Shown: positions 1 through 5,831, numbered from the stretch's first letter. The stretch is DNA of 6,332 bases from an uncultured Collinsella sp. (GCA_900551015.1 URUI01000090.1:1-6332); one strand, 5' to 3'. Notes: generated from the letters alone by a model not told the origin. A program made the numbers and translations.

Positions 1-53
1 CCCGCGACCCCAACCTTGGCAAGGTTGTGCTCTACCAACTGAGCCATGTCCGC
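1..53 (-). tRNA. tRNA-Gly(GCC), 3' part outside the window
   Basis: The minus strand reads the 5' acceptor strand GCGGACA, the D arm, an anticodon arm with loop TTGCCAA (anticodon GCC, reading GGC and GGU) and the start of the T arm. The last 23 nt, including the 3' acceptor strand and CCA, lie beyond the left edge. All 53 visible bases match the complete tRNA-Gly at 2454-2529. It has its own promoter just upstream, so it is probably a functional second gene copy and not a remnant, although the missing 3' end cannot be checked. Confidence 0.93.
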
Positions 54-65
54 TTACGAGGATTA

Positions 66-94
66 ATCTTACGTGATACCCGCATCCTATGCAA
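66..94 (-). promoter_or_regulatory. promoter of the left tRNA-Gly
   Basis: On the minus strand a -35 box TTGCAT (94-89) is followed after 17 nt by a -10 box TAAGAT (71-66). Transcription would start about 6 nt before the tRNA. Directly upstream of the -35 lies an A-tract ending AAAAAAGTTC (about 95-115). The same arrangement precedes the other two tRNA genes in this window, which strengthens the call. The interval 116-196, between this promoter and the alpha-glucosidase stop codon, holds a GCGAG/CTCGC hairpin without a following T-run, so I see no convincing terminator for the glucosidase. Confidence 0.75.
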
Positions 95-196
95 GAACTT
101 TTTTTTGAAAAGTTTTGCGACGCCCTCTCGAACCTCGCGAAGACATCAGCCACCACGGAAAGCGCGAGCAAACGCAAACTCGCCGCAAGAGGCCCC

Positions 197-1930
197 CTAC
201 AACTCAGCGAGCATGATCCAGGCAGAGCTGTCCTGCGCAAGTCTGCCGTCTGCAAGCGGTGATGAGGTGAGCAGGACCTTGCCCGCCGGCAGCTCCACGG
301 GTGCTGCACCGAAGTTCGTCACACACGCCCAGCCGTTGTCGCGGCGATAGGCGATGACGCCGCCCTCAGCGCCCTCGGCACCATCCGCAAGGCCGGTGCG
401 CCCGTCAAGATCGAGCCACGCAAGATCGTTAGCGCACCCGCGCAGCTTGCGCCGCAGCCAGAGGGCGTCACGATAGAGCGCAAGCATCGATGTCGGGTCC
501 GCCTCTTCCCTATCGGCAGCGTAATCGGAAAACCATGCAGGCTGCGGCAGATGGGGCGCCGCATCGGCGTCCATCGGCGAAAATCCAAACGATCCGCCCT
601 GCGCGGGATCGTCCGTCGCCACCCACGGCAGGGGCACACGACAGCCGTCGCGCCCCTTCTCGCGCTTCGATCCGTGCGTATTGGTCGCAGTGGGATCTTC
701 GAGTGCAGCCCACGGGATGTCAGCCACCTCAAAAAGGCCGAGCTCCTCACCCTGATACACGTATGCCGAGCCCGGAAGCGCCAGCTCAAGCAAAAGGGCC
801 GCCCGCGCGCGGCGCTCGCCGAGTTCACGGTCCTCGTCATAAGACGACCCGTCGCGTAAGAGCCAGTCGAGCGCAATCTGGTGGTAGCGCGTCGCCTTGA
901 TCTGCGGCAGGGCGAAGCGCGTCGCCACACGAGGCACGTCGTGGTTGGAAAGTACCCAGGTCGAGGCGGAATCGGATTCGATGGCTGCCTTCAAGCCCTC
1001 CTCGATTGCAGCGTGCATGTCATCATAGGTCCAAGTGGCCTTGGCGAACTCAAAGTTAAATGTCTGGCCAAGCTCGCTGGGGCGCGCGTAGAGATACTGG
1101 CGCTCGGGCAGCACCCACGCCTCGGCAACAGCGCTGCGCGGCGGATTATAGCGGTCGAACACGCGGCGCCACTCGCGATAGATCTCGTGAACCTCGTTGC
1201 GATCCCACAGCGGATGGGTGCCGTCGTCAACCATGTCATCGCCCTCGGCGAGATGCCACTGGTCGAGATCATCGCGGTCGAGATCCTTGGCGAGACCGTG
1301 CGCCACATCAATGCGAAAGCCATCGACGCCTCGATCGCTCCAAAACGCCAGGACGTCGCAAAAGAACGCGCGAACCTCGGGGCATGACCAGTCAAAGTCC
1401 GGCTGCTCGGGCGTAAACATGTGCAGATACCACTGACCGTCCGCGACGCGCGTCCAGGCGGGGCCGCCAAAGTTGGCATTCCAATTGGTGGGAGGCAGCT
1501 CGCCGTGCTCGCCGCGACCATCGCGGAAGATATAACGGGCGCGCTCGGGTGATCCGGGGCCGGCGGCAAGAGCGGCTTTGAACCAGGGGTGCTGGTTGGA
1601 CGAATGGTTGGGCACGATGTCGACGATGACCTTGATGCCGTGCGCATGAGCCGCAGCGATCATGTCATCGAAGTCGTCAAGCGAGCCGAGACGTGGGTCG
1701 ACATCGCAGTAGTCCGCCACATCATAGCCGCCATCGACAAGAGGCGATGGGTAAAACGGGCTCAGCCAGATAGCCTCGATGCCCAGCTGCTCAAGATAGT
1801 CCATCTGCTGGGTAATGCCCGCGATATCGCCCAGACCCGAACCAGTCGAATCCTTAAACGAGCGCGGATAGATCTGATAGATCGCGGCATCGGACATCCA
1901 TGGGCGCGACGAGGACTTTTCTGTAGTCAT
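197..1930 (-). CDS. GH13 alpha-glucosidase / oligo-1,6-glucosidase
   Basis: This is a cytoplasmic glycoside hydrolase of the alpha-amylase family, 577 residues, which probably releases glucose from the non-reducing end of short maltose- or isomaltose-type oligosaccharides. The TIM-barrel signatures are all present: DAAIYQIYPRSF near residue 14, region I DIVPNH (104-109), region II GFRIDVAH with nucleophile D208, region III VAEAWV with acid/base E270, and region IV LSNHD with D331. YVYQGEELGL (390-399) is also typical. The stretch AEAWV...YARP..LGQ.FNF resembles actinobacterial alpha-glucosidases (GH13_30 type, from memory). The Val after D208 is associated with alpha-1,6 activity in the oligo-1,6-glucosidase group, so bond preference is uncertain. 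There is no signal peptide. The ATG at 1930 is chosen because AAGGGAGA (1946-1939) sits 8 nt upstream and homology starts there. The frame is open upstream to 2278, but that stretch is repeat sequence. No transporter or regulator is adjacent, and the gene lies alone between two tRNA-Gly genes. Confidence 0.93.
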   Translation of the reverse strand: MTTEKSSSRPWMSDAAIYQIYPRSFKDSTGSGLGDIAGITQQMDYLEQLGIEAIWLSPFYPSPLVDGGYDVADYCDVDPRLGSLDDFDDMIAAAHAHGIKVIVDIVPNHSSNQHPWFKAALAAGPGSPERARYIFRDGRGEHGELPPTNWNANFGGPAWTRVADGQWYLHMFTPEQPDFDWSCPEVRAFFCDVLAFWSDRGVDGFRIDVAHGLAKDLDRDDLDQWHLAEGDDMVDDGTHPLWDRNEVHEIYREWRRVFDRYNPPRSAVAEAWVLPERQYLYARPSELGQTFNFEFAKATWTYDDMHAAIEEGLKAAIESDSASTWVLSNHDVPRVATRFALPQIKATRYHQIALDWLLRDGSSYDEDRELGERRARAALLLELALPGSAYVYQGEELGLFEVADIPWAALEDPTATNTHGSKREKGRDGCRVPLPWVATDDPAQGGSFGFSPMDADAAPHLPQPAWFSDYAADREEADPTSMLALYRDALWLRRKLRGCANDLAWLDLDGRTGLADGAEGAEGGVIAYRRDNGWACVTNFGAAPVELPAGKVLLTSSPLADGRLAQDSSAWIMLAEL

Positions 1931-1973
1931 GGGATGAGTCTCCCTTGCAACGAGGTTTTGCGAGATGCCCACG

Positions 1974-2004
1974 ATGATACGCCCAAAGCGGACATTCGCG
2001 GCAA
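1974..2004 (-). promoter_or_regulatory. weak candidate promoter for the alpha-glucosidase
   Basis: On the minus strand TATCAT (1979-1974) matches the -10 consensus at five of six positions and would give a 5' UTR of about 37 nt. The best upstream box is TTGCCG (2004-1999), at a long 19-nt spacing. Nothing better is visible between the repeats and the gene. No operator such as a maltose-regulator palindrome was recognised. Confidence 0.25.
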
Positions 2005-2027
2005 ACAACGCCACAGCCACGCCCCAA

Positions 2028-2053
2028 AACGCTCGCTCCCTCTCGGGTTCGAG
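2028..2053 (+). repeat. 26-nt module, copy 1
   Basis: These 26 bases, ending CTCTCGGGTTCGAG, are identical to 2373-2398. The last ten bases (CGGGTTCGAG) have the sequence of a tRNA T arm, read in the orientation opposite to the tRNA genes here. The flanking bases of the two copies differ on both sides, so the module has defined ends. Its position is comparable in both places: on the minus strand each copy follows a tRNA-Gly 3' end and then a terminator. Origin is unknown, and a dispersed genomic repeat is likely. Confidence 0.8.
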
Positions 2054-2120
2054 TCTCCTGGGACGAATCGATCGATCAGTGAAAAGAACGGAAGGCCCAC
2101 TCCTCCGGCCACGACAGCGA

Positions 2121-2220
2121 GCGGGCTCCGGGTGCCCCAAGTTGCCGCGAAAGAGGAGGGAAGCGTACTTTATGTACGCGACCGACGATTGAGGGGCAAG
2201 ATGGGGTGCCCGGGGCTCGC
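2121..2220. repeat. large imperfect inverted repeat, possible structured RNA or repeat element
   Basis: Bases 2121-2146 pair with 2195-2220 over 26 positions: 20 Watson-Crick pairs, 4 G-T pairs and 2 adjacent mismatches (2140-2141 against 2200-2201). The 48-nt interior holds a second, perfect hairpin, GCGTAC TTTAT GTACGC (2163-2179). The four G-T pairs exist only for RNA read from the plus strand. In minus-strand RNA they become A-C mismatches. No coding potential is credible across the element. It lies between the glucosidase and a minus-strand terminator, and is either a mobile-repeat relic or a structured transcript element. Confidence 0.7.
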
Positions 2221-2231
2221 GCAGCGTCAAC

Positions 2232-2257
2232 AAAAAACGCGGTTCGTTAGAACCGCG
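2232..2257 (-). terminator. intrinsic terminator next to the tRNA-Gly remnant
   Basis: On the minus strand an 8-bp perfect stem CGCGGTTC / GAACCGCG with a 4-nt loop is followed by six T residues. It lies 9 nt after the tRNA-Gly 3' remnant. The same tRNA-then-terminator order is seen at the intact tRNA-Gly, so this was probably the terminator of a lost tRNA copy. It now has no complete gene upstream of it. Confidence 0.85.
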
Positions 2258-2265
2258 TAAGATAG

Positions 2266-2284
2266 TTGGAGCGGACAACGGGGC
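2266..2284 (-). pseudogene. 3' remnant of a tRNA-Gly gene
   Basis: Nineteen bases are identical to the 3' end of the intact tRNA-Gly (2453-2471). They cover the encoded CCA, discriminator base, 3' acceptor strand and the 3' strand of the T stem. Homology stops abruptly inside the T arm at 2284, and the rest of the tRNA is absent. A terminator follows, as in the intact copy. It may be the leftover of a tandem tRNA duplication or an attachment-site core left by a lost element. No integrase is present in the window, so the att reading is weaker. Confidence 0.7.
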
Positions 2285-2372
2285 GTCTGCGTATTCGCTT
2301 CGCGGATCCGCACCGGCTTCGGCCGCCTGCCGGCGTCCTCGCCAGCTCGCTACAAACGCTCCGCGTTTGCTT
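2285..2372. other. GC-rich multi-hairpin segment inserted in a tRNA-Gly context
   Basis: This 88-bp stretch holds several short self-complementary pieces: the palindrome GCGGATCCGC near 2300-2310, a CGGC TTCG GCCG hairpin just after it, and CAAACGC TCC GCGTTTG (2353-2369, 7-bp stem). It starts exactly where the tRNA-Gly remnant stops and ends at the second 26-nt module. No gene is credible here. It looks like repeat material and not a promoter region. Confidence 0.5.
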
Positions 2373-2398
2373 AACGCTCGCTCCCTCTCGGGTTCGAG
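2373..2398 (+). repeat. 26-nt module, copy 2
   Basis: This copy is identical to 2028-2053. Here the tRNA-like part extends further: CGGGTTCGAGCCC (2389-2401) matches all 13 bases of the tRNA-Gly T arm (2468-2480) but in inverted orientation. It is followed by the terminator of the intact tRNA-Gly at 2416-2445. Confidence 0.8.
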
Positions 2399-2415
2399 CC
2401 CAAGCGATGGGTACG

Positions 2416-2445
2416 AAAAAGCCCGGCTACCGTAGTAGTCGGGCT
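2416..2445 (-). terminator. intrinsic terminator of tRNA-Gly
   Basis: On the minus strand AGCCCG pairs with CGGGCT and, after one A-C mismatch, CTAC pairs with GTAG around a 4-nt loop. Five T residues follow. It begins 8 nt past the CCA of the tRNA-Gly at 2454-2529, the expected place for the terminator of a single-gene tRNA transcript. Confidence 0.88.
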
Positions 2446-2453
2446 GCTGCGTT

Positions 2454-2529
2454 TGGAGCGGACAACGGGGCTCGAACCCGCGACCCCAACCTTGGCAAGG
2501 TTGTGCTCTACCAACTGAGCCATGTCCGC
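2454..2529 (-). tRNA. tRNA-Gly(GCC)
   Basis: This is a complete 76-nt tRNA with encoded CCA. The acceptor stem is GCGGACA / TGTCCGC with discriminator T, the D arm GCTC/GAGC, the anticodon stem CAACC/GGTTG around loop TTGCCAA (anticodon GCC), and the T loop TTCGAGC. It reads glycine codons GGC and GGU. It matches the partial copy at 1-53 over all 53 comparable bases. It has its own promoter and terminator. Confidence 0.98.
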
Positions 2530-2541
2530 TTGCGGGTTATT

Positions 2542-2570
2542 AATTTACGCGAGTTGTCCAAAAGACGCAA
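2542..2570 (-). promoter_or_regulatory. promoter of the intact tRNA-Gly
   Basis: On the minus strand TTGCGT (2570-2565) and TAAATT (2547-2542) are 17 nt apart, with a predicted start about 6 nt before the tRNA. An A-tract, GAAAAAAGTAC, abuts the -35 box (2571-2590) and matches the tRNA-Leu promoter almost base for base. No clear rho-independent terminator for the upstream signalling operon precedes it, only a short CGCTTTAGCG palindrome (2629-2620) without a T-run. Confidence 0.78.
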
Positions 2571-2634
2571 GTACTTTTTTCAAAAAACTTGTCTGCCGCA
2601 TGTTCTTAGTAGCTAAACGCGCTAAAGCGATTGG

Positions 2635-3381
2635 CTAGGCACACGACTCCAGCGCTCCGCTAAACAGCTTCACCATCTGCACGCGCGTGCCGGCGCCGTC
2701 CGTACGACGAGCAACCTCCACGTTATCGACGAGCATACGCATAAGCTTGATACCACGGCCGCGCTCCTCTGATGCGACCGGTTCGCTCGTTTCATCGATA
2801 GAATAGCCGGCACCTCGATCAAGCACCTCAACCACAACGCGATCGCCATAGGCCTGAACCGTCAGGACGCACCCGATACCGCCCGCATGGTCATAGGCAT
2901 TACCCAGCGCCTCCCCCGACGCCAACGCGACATCGTAGCGCTCGTCACGGCGCAACGGAAGCGATTCAAGGAGTTCGGCGATGCGATGTCGGTAGTATGG
3001 AAGATTCTCGATACCCTGACGGACCTCGACGCTCTTACTCCAGCGAGGCAGCTCCCCCACCGGAATGGCGGGAATAGACTCCCGTGCCGGCCCCGCGACA
3101 TGAAGAATATCGACAAGACGGGCAATCTCCAAAAAGCGAACAACTTCACCTGATGCATTGACGAGCGAAAGCAGGCCTTCTCGCCTCATGAGCTCACGAG
3201 CGCGCGTAAGCAGGAATGCCAAGCCCGTCGAATCGATAAAGCTAACAGCCTGGCAGTTGATGACGACACGACGCACGCCGCGGCCAATCAAAGCATCCAA
3301 CCGCCGACGCAGCGCAGGCACCGTGGCGATGTCGATATCGCCTGGTGGCGTCAAAACCACTATGTCATTCCACTCATTCAT
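2635..3381 (-). CDS. STAS anti-anti-sigma domain fused to RsbW/SpoIIAB-type kinase
   Basis: This 248-residue soluble protein joins two normally separate partner-switching components. Residues 1 to about 95 form a STAS domain with the motif FIDSTGL. S51 is the position phosphorylated in SpoIIAA/RsbV proteins. Residues about 125-240 form a GHKL-type serine kinase/anti-sigma domain. Its N-box is GEALGNAYDHA (E157, N161), its G1 box DRGAG (D188, G190, G192), and its later glycine box ERGRGIKLMRMLVD (206-219). A linker of about 30 residues separates them. All expected ATP-binding residues are present, so the kinase is probably active. The substrate could be its own S51 or another STAS protein. The upstream PP2C phosphatase (78-nt gap, same strand) is the likely opposing enzyme. 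ATG 3381 is chosen, with GGGGA 11 nt upstream. A TTG at 3399 would add six residues. The sigma factor target is not in the window. Confidence 0.9.
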   Translation of the reverse strand: MNEWNDIVVLTPPGDIDIATVPALRRRLDALIGRGVRRVVINCQAVSFIDSTGLAFLLTRARELMRREGLLSLVNASGEVVRFLEIARLVDILHVAGPARESIPAIPVGELPRWSKSVEVRQGIENLPYYRHRIAELLESLPLRRDERYDVALASGEALGNAYDHAGGIGCVLTVQAYGDRVVVEVLDRGAGYSIDETSEPVASEERGRGIKLMRMLVDNVEVARRTDGAGTRVQMVKLFSGALESCA

Positions 3382-3389
3382 ACGACCAT
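3378..3389 (-). other. possible three-codon minicistron overlapping the STAS-kinase start
   Basis: On the minus strand ATG GTC GTA TGA ends in a stop codon that overlaps the ATG of the STAS-kinase gene (ATGA at 3381-3378). The purine-rich GGGGAA (3397-3392) is very close to the first ATG and rather far (11 nt) from the second. Ribosomes could therefore start at the mini-ORF and re-initiate. This could equally be chance. Confidence 0.2.
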
Positions 3390-3459
3390 GGTTCCCCAAA
3401 AAAGCCCACTCGATGCATTCGTTTCCCCAACCGTACGGATTCAGCCCGCCCAGCGTCGT

Positions 3460-5805
3460 CTATGAACGACCCCGTAAAAACTCAAGGGACACCAATGCAA
3501 TGTCATCGTCCAGCGCCGATTCGGTAAATCGGTCAAGCTCGCCCAAGACCTTGCCGCAAATGCCCGACACGCCCTCACCCGAGACAGAGAGCAGAAGGTC
3601 GCGAAGGCGCTGCTCGCCAAAGAAAGCACCCGAGCGGTCACGCGCTTCGATTGTTCCGTCGGTGTACATAAATAGCATGTCACCAGGAGCGAACGTAAAC
3701 ACGCCTGTCTCGTATACCATGCTCTCAAAGGCACCGATTACCCCCGATTGGCATCCAAGCAGCTCGACCTCCCCCCCACGGGCCTCGCCGCCACCCAGCG
3801 GCATCGACTCTGGCCTGATGACCATGGTCGGAGGATGGCCCGCCGAACAATACGTTGCACGTCCGGCTTTAAGGTCAATCTTGGCGATAAAGGCCGTCAC
3901 GAACGTCTCGACCCTTGAAAAGCCCATGAGCATGCTGTTAAGGGAGCGTGCCATGCGGGCCGGCCCAGCGCCCTCCCAGGCATATGCCGTCAGGGCCGTC
4001 TTGACGAGCGCGGACATCGATGCAGCCTCAATGCCTTTGCCAGACACATCGCCCAGAATCATGACGGCGCAATCGTCGGGAAGACGGATGAGCGTATAGA
4101 AATCGCCGCCGACCAACGCCGAGTTCGTGGCCGACAGGTACACCGAATCGGCGGCGATTCCCGGAACATCCCCCAGTGAATTTCTCATGCCAATCTGAAG
4201 GGTCTGAGCGATATGGCGCTCCTCACGCTTTTGAGATTCGCCTTCATAGATCAGTTCAAAGTCATGAGCCAAGTGCACCAAGTAGTCATATTCAAGGTCA
4301 TCAATCGGCTCTTGGCTACCATCACGAAGCAGCAGCGCGCGCGTCGTCGGGCCCTTCGCAACAGAAGCAGGAACGATCGCGTCGTTACTGTGCTTGCCAT
4401 CGCCCTCAGAGCGCGGGCGCCCCGCCTCGATGCCGGCGTCGACGTAGAGACCCTGGCAAGGCAGGCCATGCGCCCTAAGCCAGCCTCCCATAGGCATCGA
4501 TTCGTCAACGCGAGTTATACGGACGTGTTTAAGGTCCTCGGCGCTCGTGCCGCCCAAAACAGATGCCTCAAAGCCATCAGGGCCAGCCCCCAGACGTGCC
4601 GCTGGCGCCGTCGTGGAAAAGAAAAGCTTCTCGGGATCGTCCGGCAAAGCAACGCGACTGCCGCCTTCAAAATCTATGACGTAGGAATCCAGACTGGCGT
4701 CATACTCAATAGGGCAAAAATGGCAGTTGAGCATATTGCAGATCTCGGACGATACCGCCTGGGTAGCCGCGGCGGAATCGTCTAGAAAGGTAAACAACTC
4801 GTCACGCAAGACATTGAGCGAGCGGCCAAGCTCGGCCGTGCGACGGGAGCGAAGGCTCGATGCCATGCCGACCAGCTGGATAGACAGGTAATCGCAAATG
4901 ACCTCGAGCACATTAACGTCATAGGCGAGCGGTGCCTGAGGGCGTTTCCAACCAACTTCCAGCACGCCAAGGATCTGCGTACCGTAAAAAACGGGAAGAC
5001 AGATCTCGCTGCGGTACGGAGGCATATCCTGCATGCGCAACAGGTGCTTAGAACGATTGTCCAGATCCATGAACATACCGGAGGCGACCTTATCACCCTC
5101 AAGGTCCTGTTGAATCGACAAGCGACAGGCACGCGACTCACGAAGAACATACGTCGGAATGCCAGCGCCATACGGCAAAAACTCAGGCAGGTAGCTGTCG
5201 TACAGCTCCTTGGAAACACCGCGAAGTTTAAAACCACCGCTCTCAGAAAAATAGATAGCGGCACCCGAAGCATCGAGCGTTCCTACAAGCTGGTTCAAAA
5301 CGGTATCAAGTAGGCTGGGCAGCTCATCGGAGCCCACGGTACTCATAATGACCGAGAGCGTGCCAGAGAGGCGCTTGTTCGCCACTCTAAGCTCCGAAAG
5401 CGCACGCTTGAGTTGCCGGTCGTGAGAATACTGTTCCTCGATACTGTGAAGCGCCACCAGGACACGTGGTGCGCGGCGCCCAAAGATGTGTGGAGGCGTT
5501 ACGGAGCCCGCACGAACCAAGACGGGAATAAAAGAGCCGTCACTCAGCTTGAGCATCAGTTCGTTCTCGGAGCCATCAGTTTCAAATGGCAGACGATGTT
5601 CCGTCGCACGTTCAAAAGCGGACGAGTACAGGACGTCTTTAACATCTCCGCCGATGACGTCGGCGCGTTCCTCGCACATCAAACCAAGTAAGCGATTATT
5701 CACATGCAGAATGGTTCCGTCGAGCTCGCAGATGATGACAGCATCGCTCGTGATCTCGACTAGTTGGGCAACGTCTGCCCACTCGTTGCGTTCAAGCGTT
5801 TCCAT
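3460..5805 (-). CDS. PAS-GAF sensor PP2C (SpoIIE/RsbU-type) serine phosphatase
   Basis: This is a 781-residue cytoplasmic sensor phosphatase with no membrane segment. Residues about 10-120 resemble a PAS domain (DAVIICELDGTILHVNN). A short coiled linker (about 122-150) leads to a GAF domain (about 160-315, with RSEICLPVFYGTQILGVLEVGW). Residues about 325-520 form a second, poorly recognised GAF-like or linker region with a C361-x-x-C364 pair. The catalytic SpoIIE-type PP2C domain (about 525-776) has metal and core motifs GGDFY (D568), GDVSGKG (585-591), CSAGHPP (653-659), YTDGTIEARD (D716) and ALDDDIAL (764-771). By family knowledge it dephosphorylates a phospho-serine STAS antagonist, very likely the STAS domain of the next gene. 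ATG 5805 is chosen because GGTGAGG lies 6 nt upstream. An in-frame GTG at 5817 would add four residues. The signal sensed by the PAS and GAF domains is unknown. Confidence 0.93.
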   Translation of the reverse strand: METLERNEWADVAQLVEITSDAVIICELDGTILHVNNRLLGLMCEERADVIGGDVKDVLYSSAFERATEHRLPFETDGSENELMLKLSDGSFIPVLVRAGSVTPPHIFGRRAPRVLVALHSIEEQYSHDRQLKRALSELRVANKRLSGTLSVIMSTVGSDELPSLLDTVLNQLVGTLDASGAAIYFSESGGFKLRGVSKELYDSYLPEFLPYGAGIPTYVLRESRACRLSIQQDLEGDKVASGMFMDLDNRSKHLLRMQDMPPYRSEICLPVFYGTQILGVLEVGWKRPQAPLAYDVNVLEVICDYLSIQLVGMASSLRSRRTAELGRSLNVLRDELFTFLDDSAAATQAVSSEICNMLNCHFCPIEYDASLDSYVIDFEGGSRVALPDDPEKLFFSTTAPAARLGAGPDGFEASVLGGTSAEDLKHVRITRVDESMPMGGWLRAHGLPCQGLYVDAGIEAGRPRSEGDGKHSNDAIVPASVAKGPTTRALLLRDGSQEPIDDLEYDYLVHLAHDFELIYEGESQKREERHIAQTLQIGMRNSLGDVPGIAADSVYLSATNSALVGGDFYTLIRLPDDCAVMILGDVSGKGIEAASMSALVKTALTAYAWEGAGPARMARSLNSMLMGFSRVETFVTAFIAKIDLKAGRATYCSAGHPPTMVIRPESMPLGGGEARGGEVELLGCQSGVIGAFESMVYETGVFTFAPGDMLFMYTDGTIEARDRSGAFFGEQRLRDLLLSVSGEGVSGICGKVLGELDRFTESALDDDIALVSLEFLRGRS

Positions 5806-5831
5806 CGTGGACCTCACCGTCTATCGGTAAC

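Noticed and set aside
27..350. Plus-strand open frame across the left tRNA-Gly
   Set aside because: Its first codons are the antisense of the tRNA and the rest is antisense to the alpha-glucosidase end. It has no ribosome binding site and no family resemblance.
1986..1995. AAGCGGACAT, matching the tRNA-Gly 5' end in inverted orientation
   Set aside because: Only about 10 bases match and there is no further tRNA structure, so it could be chance even in this tRNA-derived neighbourhood.
1589..2260. Plus-strand open frame of 223 codons
   Set aside because: It spans antisense glucosidase sequence and the repeat region, with no coherent protein features.
1931..2278. In-frame 116-codon N-terminal extension of the alpha-glucosidase
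   Set aside because: It is translated from the repeat modules, hairpin and terminator, shows no domain, and a well-placed ribosome binding site precedes ATG 1930 where GH13 homology begins.
2266..2616. Plus-strand open frame of 116 codons over tRNA-Gly
   Set aside because: It is antisense to the tRNA-Gly gene, its promoter and its terminator. The peptide is the familiar kind of spurious tRNA-antisense translation.
3158..4099. Plus-strand open frame of 313 codons inside the signalling genes
   Set aside because: It is antisense to both the STAS-kinase and the phosphatase, Ser/Pro/Arg-rich and without any motif, as expected of a shadow frame in GC-rich coding DNA.
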